The notes below the pieces were generated by a model that was given only the letters and a program-made list of their open reading frames with translations, did no database searches and was not told where the DNA came from. A program made the position numbers and the translations under genes. From Pelomonas sp. KK5 (lineage in GTDB: Bacteria > Pseudomonadota > Gammaproteobacteria > Burkholderiales > Burkholderiaceae_C), in contig NZ_LYVQ01000021.1 in NCBI RefSeq assembly GCF_001984095.1, forward strand, positions 1 to 45,462: 45,462 nucleotides of DNA, given 5' to 3'. Of the stretch, positions 15,710 through 24,026 are shown piece after piece (the stretch's first letter is position 1; the number at the start of each line of letters is the position of its first letter).

Positions 15710-18294
15710 TGAGGGTCCTGCTCGTCGAGGACGAAGCACACGATGCCGAACTGGCGGTGCGCACCTTGCGCAAGGCGGGGCTGGACTGCACCAGCCTGCG
15801 GGTGGATACCGAGGACGCCTTCCGGGCGGCGCTCCGCGACTTTGTCCCGGACATCATCCTGTCGGACTTCAGCATGCCGCTGTTCGACGGCATGTCGGCG
15901 CTGGCGATCGCGCGGCAGCTGGTGCCGGACACCCCCTTCATCTTCGTCTCGGGCACCATCGGCGAGGAATACGCGATCAATGCGCTGAAGAACGGCGCCA
16001 CCGACTACGTGCTCAAGAACAATATGGCGCGCCTCGGGCCCGCCGTCGAGCGCGCACTCGACGACGTGCGACGCGCCCGCGAGCAGCGCAGCACCGCCGC
16101 CGCCCTGCACCACAGCGAGCAGCGCTTCCTGCTGGCCGCGTCCACCGGCGATGTCTGGGACTGGGTGATCGACACCGGTGAGTCCTACATCCCCCACCAG
16201 TGGAAGCAGCGCCACGGCTACGCCGACGAGCAGATCGCCAACCGCTGGAGTTCCTGGTTCGAGCTCCTGCATCCGGACGACCGGGAGGCCGTTCAGGCTG
16301 CAATCGACTTTCATCTGCAGACTTCTGCCCCATACGAAGTCGAATTCCGCACCCGCGACCGGGACGGCGGCTACCGCTGGTCGCAGGCCAAGGGCAAGGC
16401 GCTGCGCGACGCGGCCGGCCAGCCGACCTACATGGCCGGCTCCATCGTCGACATCACCGAGCGCAAGATCGCCGAGATCAAGGTGAACCGGCTCAACCGG
16501 GTCTACGCGCTGCTGAGCGGCATCGGCTCGCTGATCGTGCGGGCCCAGAGCCGCGACGAGCTGTTCGCGGAGGCCTGCCGCGTCGCCGTCGAGGCCGGCG
16601 GCTTCATGCACGCCTGGGTGGCGCTGGTCGAGGGGCCGGCCGGCGCGCTCAGCACGCCGGTGGCGCTGGCCGAACGGGCCGCCACCAGCCTGGCGCCGGG
16701 CGTGGCGCAGGCCGCCCGCGACTGGGTGCTGGCGACCCTGGCACCGGAGGTCGTCGCGGGCGGCCAGGCGGCGTTCAAGGACGACCTGGGCTCGCCATCG
16801 GCCGAGCTGCGCGGGCTGCATGCCGCCGCCGCGCTGCCCATCGTCGTCGAGGGCCAGGTGCTCGGCCTGCTGGTGCTGCACACCGGCGAGGCCGACTTCT
16901 TCGATGCCGCGGAGCAGCGCCTGCTCGGCGAGATGAGCAACGACCTGTCGTTCGCGCTGGACCACATCCACAAGTCCGAGAAGCTGAGCTACCTGGCCTT
17001 CTACGACGCCCTCACCGGCCTGGCCAACCGCAGCCTCTTCATGGAGCGGCTGACCCAGTACCTGAACGCGGCAAGGCGCGCGCACCGCAAGCTGGCCGTG
17101 CTGGCGCTCAATATCGACCGCTTCAAGACCGTCGTCGAATCGCTGGGCTATGCCGGCGGCGACGACCTCCTCAAGCAGCTCGCGCAGCGCCTGATCGCCC
17201 ATGCCGGCGACAGCGACCGCTACGCCCGCATCGACGCCGACCACTTCGCCATCATCGTGCCCGACATGCGCTCGGAGGAGGAACTGGCGCGCATGATCGA
17301 GCGCTACACCGACCTCTACTTCGGCGAGCCCTTCCACATCGCCGGCGCCGAGCTGCGCATCTCGGCACGCGCCGGCATCGCCCTGTTCCCGAACGACGGC
17401 GACGGCGCCGACGAGCTCTACCAGCACGCCCTCTCGGCCGCGGCCAAGGCCAAGACGCGCGGCGAGGGCTACCTGTTCTATTCGCAGGACATGTCGCGCA
17501 AGATCGCCGGCGCGCTGGCGCTGGAGAACCGCCTGCGCCGCGCGGTGCGCAACGACGAGTTCGTGCTGCACTACCAGCCCAAGGTGGACGGCGCCACCGG
17601 CCGCATCCTCGGCGTGGAGGCACTGATCCGCTGGCAGGACCCCGAGAACGGCCTGATCCCGCCGGCGCAGTTCATCCCGCTGCTGGAGGAGATCGGGCTG
17701 ATCGTCGAGGTGGGTGCCTGGGCCATGCAGCAGGCCGTGCGCGACCACAAGCGCTGGCGCGCGCTGCACCTCACCCGGGTGCCGCGCGTGGCCGTCAACG
17801 TCTCCGCCATCCAGCTGCGGCGCGCCGACTTCGAAACCACCGTGCGCAACGCCATCGAGCTCGGCGGCGGCCATCCGTGCATGGACCTGGAGATCACCGA
17901 GAGCCTGGTGATGGAGGACATCGAGGCCAATATCGTGCGCTTGACCCGCGTGCGCGACCTCGGCGTCAGCATCGCGGTGGACGACTTCGGCACCGGCTAT
18001 TCCTCGCTGCGCTACCTGGCCGCGCTGCCGGTGCAGACGCTCAAGATCGACCGCTCCTTCGTTCACATGATGCTCAACGACGCCAGCACCATGACGCTGG
18101 TGTCCACGGTGATCTCGCTGGCCCACTCGCTGCAGCTCAAGGTGGTGGCCGAGGGCGTCGAGACCGAGAAGCAGGCGCAGTGCCTGCGCAAGCTCAACTG
18201 CGACGAGATGCAGGGCTACTGGTTCAGCCCGCCCCTGCCTTTCGACCGGATGGTGGAGCTGCTGACCTCGCAGTCGGAGGTTGGCATCCGATGA
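15709..18294 (+). CDS. Response regulator with PAS, GAF, degenerate GGDEF and EAL domains (likely c-di-GMP phosphodiesterase)
   Basis: 861 residues from ATG 15709 with GGAGGG 8 bases upstream. Domains in order: receiver (1-120, phospho-acceptor Asp53 in IILSDFSMP, acidic pocket in VEDEAHD), PAS with a PAC tail (about 135-255, ending in IVDITERK), GAF (about 265-420), GGDEF (about 430-590) and EAL (about 605-861). In the GGDEF domain the motif is D-A-D-H-F at 509-513, so cyclase activity is unlikely and GTP sensing is possible. The EAL domain keeps its metal and catalytic motifs: GVEALIRW (Glu637), NVSA, EITES, DDFGTGYSS, KIDRSF and AEGVE. It should cleave c-di-GMP in the cytoplasm under phosphorylation control. 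It is the first main gene of a five-gene operon and overlaps the next by 4 bases. Confidence 0.93.
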   Translation: MRVLLVEDEAHDAELAVRTLRKAGLDCTSLRVDTEDAFRAALRDFVPDIILSDFSMPLFDGMSALAIARQLVPDTPFIFVSGTIGEEYAINALKNGATDYVLKNNMARLGPAVERALDDVRRAREQRSTAAALHHSEQRFLLAASTGDVWDWVIDTGESYIPHQWKQRHGYADEQIANRWSSWFELLHPDDREAVQAAIDFHLQTSAPYEVEFRTRDRDGGYRWSQAKGKALRDAAGQPTYMAGSIVDITERKIAEIKVNRLNRVYALLSGIGSLIVRAQSRDELFAEACRVAVEAGGFMHAWVALVEGPAGALSTPVALAERAATSLAPGVAQAARDWVLATLAPEVVAGGQAAFKDDLGSPSAELRGLHAAAALPIVVEGQVLGLLVLHTGEADFFDAAEQRLLGEMSNDLSFALDHIHKSEKLSYLAFYDALTGLANRSLFMERLTQYLNAARRAHRKLAVLALNIDRFKTVVESLGYAGGDDLLKQLAQRLIAHAGDSDRYARIDADHFAIIVPDMRSEEELARMIERYTDLYFGEPFHIAGAELRISARAGIALFPNDGDGADELYQHALSAAAKAKTRGEGYLFYSQDMSRKIAGALALENRLRRAVRNDEFVLHYQPKVDGATGRILGVEALIRWQDPENGLIPPAQFIPLLEEIGLIVEVGAWAMQQAVRDHKRWRALHLTRVPRVAVNVSAIQLRRADFETTVRNAIELGGGHPCMDLEITESLVMEDIEANIVRLTRVRDLGVSIAVDDFGTGYSSLRYLAALPVQTLKIDRSFVHMMLNDASTMTLVSTVISLAHSLQLKVVAEGVETEKQAQCLRKLNCDEMQGYWFSPPLPFDRMVELLTSQSEVGIR

Positions 18295-20174
18295 GAGGCG
18301 CGTGCGCCCTGCTCGCGCTCGGCCTGCTGGCCACCTTGTCGCCGCTGGCGCGGGCCGCGGCCGACCTGGCCGACCTGTCGCTGGAGGAGCTCTCCAACAT
18401 CGAGGTCAGCTCCGTCTCCCGGCGCAGCGAGAAGCTCGGCGAGGTGGCGGCCTCGCTCTACGTGATCTCCGCCGAGGCGATCCGCCGCTCCGGCGCGCGC
18501 CGCCTGCCCGAGGCGCTGAGCCTGGCGCCGAACCTGCAGGTGGCCCGGGTCGACGCGAACCAGTACGCCATCACCGCGCGCGGCTTCAACAACGCCATCG
18601 GCAACAAGCTGCTGGTGCTGATCGACGGCCGCACCGTCTACGCGCCCTACTTCTCCGGCGTGCAGTGGGACATGCAGGACGTGCTGCTCGACGACGTGGC
18701 GCGCATCGAGGTGATCAGCGGGCCCGGCGCCAGCGTCTGGGGCACGAACGCGGTGAACGGCGTGATCAACATCGTCACCAAGAGCGCCGAGGAGACCCAG
18801 GGCCTGCTCGCCCAGGCCGGCGGCGGCAATCTCGAATCGCTGGCCGCGCTGCGCTATGGCGGCAGCCTCGGCGACACCGGGCGCTTCCGCGTCTACGCCA
18901 AGCTGCAGCGGCACCAGCACACCGACAGCGAGGCCGGCGCCGCCGTGGCCGACGGCTCGCACCGCGCCCAGCTCGGCGCCCGCATGGACTGGCTGCAGGG
19001 CGGCGAGGGCCTGTCGATCATCGGCGACGCCTACCACGCAGACACGCAGGACCGCGCCTTCGGGGCGGTCGCCCTGGGCGGCATCAGGACCAGCGGCGCC
19101 AACATCCTGGCGCGCTGGACCGGCACGCTGGCGGGCGGCTCCAAGCTGCGCCTGCAGGGCTACTACGACCGCAACAAGCGCGAAGACCGCTTCATGTACA
19201 GCCCCAGCGAGAAGGTGCTGGACTTCGAGTTCCAGCACAGCCTGGTGCTCGGCGCGCACCAGATCGACTGGGGCGGCGGCCTGCGCCAGGCGCGCGACGA
19301 CATCGCCCCCGGCCTGCTCTTCGCCTTCGTGCCGGCCAGCAGCACGCAGAACTGGCGCAACCTGTTCGTGCAGGACAACCTGCGCCTGTCCGAGCAGTGG
19401 AGCCTGATCGCCGGCACGAAGCTGGAGCACAACGACTACACCGGCTGGGAGACCCTGCCCAGCCTGCGCCTGAGCTGGGCCCCATCCGCCCAGCAGACCT
19501 GGTGGACCGGCTGGTCGCGGGCGGTGCGCGCGCCGGCCCGGCTGGACCGCGACCTGCGCCTGCCGCCGAAGCCACCCTACATCATCGCCGGCGGGCCGGA
19601 CTTCGTCTCCGAGGTGGCGAACGTGTTCGAGCTCGGCTACCGCGCCCAGCCCAGCCACGACATCAACCTCTCGGCCACCGTCTACCACTACGGCTGGAGC
19701 CGCCTGCGCAGCGGCCAGAAGCCGCCCAACGCCCAGGTGCAGAACCGCATCGACGGCTCGACCCGCGGCCTGGAGGCCTGGGCGCGCTGGCAGCCGCTGC
19801 AGTGGCTGCAGCTGAGCGCCGGGCTGGACCTGCTGCACAAGGACCTGGCGGTGCAGGCCGGCAGTACCGACCCCACCGGCCCCTCGGCCCTGGGCAACGA
19901 CGCCGGCCACCAGTGGCAGCTCAGGGCCAATGTGCAGCTGCCGCGGCAGCAGGCGCTGGAGGTGGCCGTGCGGCGCGTCGGGGCGCTGCCCAATCCGGTC
20001 GTGCCGGCCTACACCGCGCTGGACCTGAGCTGGGTCTGGCAGGTGAACCGCGGCCTGGACCTGTCGCTGACCGGGCAGAACCTGCTGGACCCCGCGCACC
20101 CGGAGAACGGCACCGCCCCGGGCCGCAGCGAGATCGCGCGCTCGGTCTTCCTGATGCTGCGATGGAACCCGTGA
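18291..20174 (+). CDS. TonB-dependent receptor-like outer-membrane protein
   Basis: 627 residues with a signal peptide (LLALGLLATLSPLARA). The plug domain follows at about residues 30-165: LEELSNIEVSSVSRR, SLYVISAEAI, ITARGFN, VLIDGRTVY and the typical plug end RIEVISGPGASVWG and NAVNGVINIVTK. The remainder is a beta-barrel of alternating residues with aromatic girdles, ending in LMLRWNP. The plug start resembles receptors without a clear siderophore link that often occur next to YfiR/DUF4154 genes and histidine kinases. A sensory or channel role within this signalling operon is more likely than simple iron uptake, which is an inference from its neighbours. It overlaps the PDE gene by 4 bases. 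Confidence 0.9.
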   Translation: MRGACALLALGLLATLSPLARAAADLADLSLEELSNIEVSSVSRRSEKLGEVAASLYVISAEAIRRSGARRLPEALSLAPNLQVARVDANQYAITARGFNNAIGNKLLVLIDGRTVYAPYFSGVQWDMQDVLLDDVARIEVISGPGASVWGTNAVNGVINIVTKSAEETQGLLAQAGGGNLESLAALRYGGSLGDTGRFRVYAKLQRHQHTDSEAGAAVADGSHRAQLGARMDWLQGGEGLSIIGDAYHADTQDRAFGAVALGGIRTSGANILARWTGTLAGGSKLRLQGYYDRNKREDRFMYSPSEKVLDFEFQHSLVLGAHQIDWGGGLRQARDDIAPGLLFAFVPASSTQNWRNLFVQDNLRLSEQWSLIAGTKLEHNDYTGWETLPSLRLSWAPSAQQTWWTGWSRAVRAPARLDRDLRLPPKPPYIIAGGPDFVSEVANVFELGYRAQPSHDINLSATVYHYGWSRLRSGQKPPNAQVQNRIDGSTRGLEAWARWQPLQWLQLSAGLDLLHKDLAVQAGSTDPTGPSALGNDAGHQWQLRANVQLPRQQALEVAVRRVGALPNPVVPAYTALDLSWVWQVNRGLDLSLTGQNLLDPAHPENGTAPGRSEIARSVFLMLRWNP

Positions 20175-20719
20175 GCCCGGCACGGCGCCGCCTGCTGGGC
20201 CTGGCCCTGCTGCAGGCCCTGGCGCCGGCCGTGGCGCTGGCGCAGGCGGACGAGGGCGCCGACGAATCGCACGTGAAGGCTGCCTTCGTCTACAAGTTCA
20301 CCGGCTATGTGGACTGGCCGGAGCGGGCCTTCGACGGGCCCGATGCGCCCTTCGTCATCGGCGTGCTGGGCACCTCGCCGCTGCTGGGCGAGCTCTCGCA
20401 GCTGACCGCCGGCCGCAAGGTGCGCGAGCGCGCCATCGTGGTCCGCAAGGTGGTGGCCGGTGAAGCCGCCGCGCCGCTGCACCTGCTCTTCGTCGGCCGC
20501 GCGCAGGCCTGGCACGGCGACGCCGCCGCCGCCCGGCCGGTGCTGATCGTGACCGAGGCCGAAGGGGCCATGCCGCGCGGCAGCATGATCAATTTCCTGA
20601 TCGTCGACCGCCGCGTGCGCTTCGAGATCGCGCTGCCCAGCGTGGAGAGGGCGGGCCTGCGCATGAGCTCGCGGCTGCTCGCCGTGGCGCAGCATGTCAT
20701 CCAGGGGGAGGAACGCTGA
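20162..20719 (+). CDS. YfiR-like (DUF4154) periplasmic protein
   Basis: 185 residues from ATG 20162; a GTG at 20171 that overlaps the previous stop as GTGA is an equally good start. A signal peptide with an Arg triplet (ARRRLLGLALLQALAPAVALA) exports it. The family signatures are HVKAAFVYKFTGYVDWPE near the mature N-terminus and INFLIVDRRVRFEI with LRMSSRLLAVA at the C-terminus. In Pseudomonas, YfiR is a periplasmic repressor of the CHASE8-containing diguanylate cyclase YfiN. Here the adjacent membrane protein with a CHASE8-like sensor is a histidine kinase, so YfiR probably acts on that kinase (inference). The two Cys residues known to control some YfiR proteins are not seen. Confidence 0.88.
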   Translation: MEPVSPARRRLLGLALLQALAPAVALAQADEGADESHVKAAFVYKFTGYVDWPERAFDGPDAPFVIGVLGTSPLLGELSQLTAGRKVRERAIVVRKVVAGEAAAPLHLLFVGRAQAWHGDAAAARPVLIVTEAEGAMPRGSMINFLIVDRRVRFEIALPSVERAGLRMSSRLLAVAQHVIQGEER

Positions 20720-20721
20720 CG

Positions 20722-22254
20722 ATGGCTTCGCTGTGGTCCCGGGTGAACGGCTCGATCCGCTACAAGATGGCGCTGCTGATGCTGGCCGCCGTCTGCTGCG
20801 CGCTGCTGGTGGCCGGCGCCGCCCTGTCGCTGTACGAGATGGGCGACTACCGCGAGCAGGCGATGCGCGACCTCGGCACGCAGGCCGAGATCCTCGGCCG
20901 CGCCAGCGCCTCGGCCCTGGCCTTCGACGACGCGCAGGCCGTCAAGGAGAACCTGCAGCTGCTGCGCAGCCATGCCGGGCTGCAGGCGGCGGCCATCTAC
21001 GGCGCCCGCGGCAAGCGCGTGGCCGAATACCGCAGCGCCGAAGCCGCCCGCCTCGCGATCCCGGACCTGCCCGAGGCCGACGGCATCCAGATCGCCGGCG
21101 AGCAGGTGATCGTGTTCAAGCGCGTGGTGGAGAACGGCGAGATCGTCGGCACCGTCTACCTCAACGGCCGCTACGAGCTGAGGGAGCGCCTGCGCGACTT
21201 CCTCGGCATCCTGCTCGGCGTCATGGTGGCCAGCCTGTTCGTCACCGGCCTGCTGTCGCTGTGGCTGCAGCGCGCCTTCACGCGGCCGATCCTGGCCGTC
21301 AGCGCGGCCGCGCGCCGGGTGGTGGCGGCACGCGACTTCTCGCTGCGCGTGCCCCAGACCACGCGCGACGAGGTGGGCCTGCTGGTCGAGTCCTTCAACG
21401 GCATGCTGGCCGAGCTGGGGCAGCGCGAGCAGGAACTGGCCGCCTCGCAGCGCCGGCTTGAGCAGGAGGCCGAGGAGCGCCGCCGCGTGGACGACGACCT
21501 GCGCCAGCTCAACGCCGAGCTGGAGCAGCACGTGGCCCAGCGCACCGCGCAGCTGGAGAGCGCGAACAAGGAGCTGGAGGGCTTCAGCTACTCGGTCTCC
21601 CATGACCTGCGCACGCCGCTGCGGGGCGTGGTGGGTTTTTCGGACGCGCTGCTGGAGGACCACGGCGCCGAGCTCAGCGAGGAAGCCCAGCGCAAGCTGC
21701 GCATCGTCCATGGCGAGGGCCTGCGCATGGGCCGCCTGATCGACGACCTGCTGGCCTTCTCGCGCCTGGGCCGCAAGGCGCTGCAGACCACGAAGGTGGA
21801 CATGGAATCGCTGGCCCGCAACGGCTGGAAGAGCGTCACCGGCGCGGAGCCCGACGCACGGCTGCGCTTCGACCTGGGCCGCCTGCCGCAGGCCCAGGGC
21901 GACCCGGCGCTGCTGACGCAGGTGTGGATCAACCTGCTGTCCAACGCCGTCAAGTTCAGCGCCAAGCGCGACGCGCCCCAGGTCACGGTGAGCGCGATCA
22001 CCGACGGCGAGGAGCACGTCTACTTCGTCCGCGACAACGGCGCCGGCTTCAACCCCAAGTACCAGGACAAGCTGTTCGGCGTCTTCCAGCGCCTGCACGA
22101 CAGCGAGTCCTACGCCGGCACCGGCGTCGGCCTGGCGCTGGTGCAGCGCATCGTCGTGCGCCACGGTGGCCGCGTCTGGGCCGAGGGCCAGCCGGACCAG
22201 GGCGCCACCTTCTACTTCACCCTGCCCAAGGAGCCTCGCCATGAATCCTTATGA
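20722..22254 (+). CDS. Sensor histidine kinase with CHASE8-like periplasmic domain and HAMP
   Basis: 510 residues. Transmembrane helix 1 is at about 17-37 and helix 2 at about 160-182. The periplasmic part between them (AEILGRASASALAFDD, ENLQLLRSHAGLQAAAIYG) resembles CHASE8, the sensor of YfiN. A HAMP domain (about 183-235) and a coiled coil follow. The DHp helix has the phospho-accepting His294 in FSYSVSHDLRTPLRG. The ATP-binding domain shows NLLSNAVKFS, RDNGAGFN and GTGVGLALVQRIV. All kinase motifs are intact, so it should autophosphorylate at the inner membrane. It starts 2 bases after the YfiR gene behind GGGGGAGG and overlaps the response regulator by 14 bases, its likely partner. Confidence 0.93.
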   Translation: MASLWSRVNGSIRYKMALLMLAAVCCALLVAGAALSLYEMGDYREQAMRDLGTQAEILGRASASALAFDDAQAVKENLQLLRSHAGLQAAAIYGARGKRVAEYRSAEAARLAIPDLPEADGIQIAGEQVIVFKRVVENGEIVGTVYLNGRYELRERLRDFLGILLGVMVASLFVTGLLSLWLQRAFTRPILAVSAAARRVVAARDFSLRVPQTTRDEVGLLVESFNGMLAELGQREQELAASQRRLEQEAEERRRVDDDLRQLNAELEQHVAQRTAQLESANKELEGFSYSVSHDLRTPLRGVVGFSDALLEDHGAELSEEAQRKLRIVHGEGLRMGRLIDDLLAFSRLGRKALQTTKVDMESLARNGWKSVTGAEPDARLRFDLGRLPQAQGDPALLTQVWINLLSNAVKFSAKRDAPQVTVSAITDGEEHVYFVRDNGAGFNPKYQDKLFGVFQRLHDSESYAGTGVGLALVQRIVVRHGGRVWAEGQPDQGATFYFTLPKEPRHESL

Positions 22255-22687
22255 CCAAGTGGAGATCCTGCTGGTCGAGGACAGCCCCAACGACGCCGAG
22301 CTCGCGATGCGCGCGCTGCGCAAGGGCGGCCTGGCCAACAAGCTGCTGTGGGTCAAGGACGGCGAGGAGGCGCTGGACTACCTGTTCCGCCAGGGCCAGT
22401 ACGCCGACCGCGAGCAGGGCTCGCCCCGCCTCGTGTTCCTCGACCTGAAGATGCCGCGCGTGGACGGCACCCAGGTGCTGCGCCAGATCAAGCAGGACGA
22501 GCGCACCCGGCGCATCCCGGTCGTGATCATGACGTCATCCGAAGAGGAGAGCGACATGATCCGCAGCTACGACCTGGGCGCCAACAGCTATGTCGTCAAG
22601 CCGCTGGCCTTCAATGCGATGGTGGACGTGGTGCACGAGGCCGGCTACTACTGGCTGGCGGTGAACAAGCATCCGCAGGCGCTGTAG
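22241..22687 (+). CDS. Single-domain response regulator (Rcp1-like)
   Basis: 148 residues, receiver domain only. The acidic pocket is in LLVEDSPNDAELA, the phospho-acceptor is Asp68 in LVFLDLKMPRVDG, with the switch Thr/Ser in MTSSEEE and the Lys in VVKPL. The longer loop before the phospho-Asp is typical of Rcp1-type regulators, which pair with kinases having this kind of DHp domain. The ATG overlaps the end of the kinase gene by 14 bases and has AAGGAG upstream. With no output domain it probably passes phosphate onward or acts on a protein partner; the receiver of the EAL protein at the start of the operon is the natural candidate (inference). Confidence 0.93.
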   Translation: MNPYDQVEILLVEDSPNDAELAMRALRKGGLANKLLWVKDGEEALDYLFRQGQYADREQGSPRLVFLDLKMPRVDGTQVLRQIKQDERTRRIPVVIMTSSEEESDMIRSYDLGANSYVVKPLAFNAMVDVVHEAGYYWLAVNKHPQAL

Positions 22688-22693
22688 CCCGGA

Positions 22694-23179
22694 TCAGGCC
22701 TTGGCTGGCGTCCTCGGATCGTTCACGAGCTCGGCCGGCCCGGTGATCTTCAACTCGATGCAGGACATCAGGTTCACGCTGACGCGGGCCTTGTCCTCGT
22801 TGAAGCCATTGAGCTTGACCGGCACGCCGTTGCGCCGCACGGCCACTCGCGCCGGCGTCGTCCCGATCAGCGAGGGCGCCTCGACGATGGCCCTGACCCA
22901 ACCCTGGTGATCGGGCGCAGCAGCGGCGGCAAGCGTCACGCGCCTGAGATCGACCAGGCGCATCTTCAGCGGTGCGTCATCGCTGACCTGGATCTGAAGC
23001 AGCTCGGGCACCAGCGTCGCCCGTTTGAGCAGCAACTCCGGCTTGCCGTGAGCCTGCTTGCAACTGACCTCGACGATGCGCGTCGTCGGCGCCGGCGGGT
23101 TGATGCCATTGGCCCAGGCATGTCCGACCGAAACCAGGAGGCCTGAGCCGAACAGGGCGTGCCGGACAAGTTGCATCAT
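22694..23179 (-). CDS. Hypothetical exported protein
   Basis: 161 residues from ATG 23179, with AGAGGA upstream. A signal peptide (HALFGSGLLVSVGHAWA) with likely cleavage after Ala24 is followed by a beta-rich domain containing TTRIVEVSCK, PLKMRLVDLRRVTL and a final SCIELKITGPAELV. Two cysteines, near residues 40 and 140, could form a disulphide. I do not recognise the family. It converges on the response-regulator gene with a 6-base gap and lies 11 bases after the next gene on its own strand, with which it is probably co-transcribed. Confidence 0.6.
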   Translation of the reverse strand: MMQLVRHALFGSGLLVSVGHAWANGINPPAPTTRIVEVSCKQAHGKPELLLKRATLVPELLQIQVSDDAPLKMRLVDLRRVTLAAAAAPDHQGWVRAIVEAPSLIGTTPARVAVRRNGVPVKLNGFNEDKARVSVNLMSCIELKITGPAELVNDPRTPAKA

Positions 23180-23190
23180 GTCGATGTCCT

Positions 23191-23904
23191 CTAGTAGTCG
23201 CTGATCCGCCGGGCGATCTCTTGCGCCAGGCGCTCCTTGCTCGTGTTGCCGACCGTGACCACCCGCTGCTTGATCTTCAGGTGCTCGCCATAGGCATCGA
23301 AGGAAGGATCGAAAGTCGCGCAGGGGCTCGCATCGCGTTTCAGCGGCGTGCAGTACAGGCCGGTGAGCCAGGCGTCGATGCTCGCCGACGCTTCGTTGAG
23401 CTGGACCTGGTAGCTGCGAAAGTCCTCGCTCAGGGACGCCGCTGCGCCCTCGCCCCCGGACGCAGGCACCAGCACCGCGAGCGCCTGGATCTTCTCGTAG
23501 GCCTCGTAGCGCTTGAGCTTGATGCCGGCGACCTTGTCGAGATAGGCCAGGTAGGTGGCCTTGTCGATCTCCGCCTCCTGGGTCAGGGGCATGACCGCGT
23601 AGTACTCCTCCCACAGGGAGTTCGTGTACAGCAGGAACTGCGACAGGCATTCCTGCATCTGGGCGGTGCGCTTGGCGCGCTGCTCGCTGGCCCGCTGCAG
23701 CGCGGGCACCAGCAGCGCGGAGATGATCGAGCCGACGACCAGCAGCACGAAGCCATTGCTCAAGGCGTCGAGCAGGCGGCTGAACACCCCCTTCGCCTCC
23801 GGCGGCCTCGCCTCCCTGGCGGCGATCAGCGCATAGCGCACTTCGGCACGGATTCTTGCTCGCTCCGCCGCAGGGATGGAGTCCGAATCGAGATCATCCG
23901 CCAT
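23191..23904 (-). CDS. Hypothetical single-pass membrane protein
   Basis: 237 residues. The N-terminal 45 residues are charged and cytoplasmic-like, one strong transmembrane helix lies at about residues 50-67 (GFVLLVVGSIISALLVPAL), and the rest is an alpha-helical domain with charged segments (QRASEQRAKRTAQMQECL, TYLAYLDKVAGIKLKRYEAYEKI). There are three Cys in the C-terminal domain. GAGGACA precedes the ATG. I do not recognise the family. It heads a two-gene unit with the exported protein downstream. The operon lies between the signalling and flagellar clusters, but nothing in its sequence ties it to either. Confidence 0.6.
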   Translation of the reverse strand: MADDLDSDSIPAAERARIRAEVRYALIAAREARPPEAKGVFSRLLDALSNGFVLLVVGSIISALLVPALQRASEQRAKRTAQMQECLSQFLLYTNSLWEEYYAVMPLTQEAEIDKATYLAYLDKVAGIKLKRYEAYEKIQALAVLVPASGGEGAAASLSEDFRSYQVQLNEASASIDAWLTGLYCTPLKRDASPCATFDPSFDAYGEHLKIKQRVVTVGNTSKERLAQEIARRISDY

Positions 23905-24026
23905 GTTGTCCTCAGCGCCGTCCCCTGGCGATCGTCAGGGTCCATATTGCGCCTCGGTATCGGGACGCGAGCGAAATCCGCCAGCGCCCATCCGCAGTGT
24001 TGTGGATGCGCGGGCGAGTCCGCCGT

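Noticed and set aside
17233-17247. Active diguanylate cyclase in the PDE protein
   Set aside because: The GGDEF signature is replaced by D-A-D-H-F, so catalysis is unlikely.
15328-18126. 932-codon minus-strand frame under the response regulator/EAL gene
   Set aside because: Composition typical of antisense GC-rich frames; the plus frame shows four recognised domains.
16200-18290. In-frame upstream extension of the TonB-receptor gene through the PDE gene
   Set aside because: The extension is an Arg-rich shadow of the PDE gene; the real start at 18291 gives a signal peptide and a 4-base overlap.
23905-24026. Terminator after the flagellar locus
   Set aside because: Only 5-bp inverted repeats without a T-run are visible; not strong enough to call.
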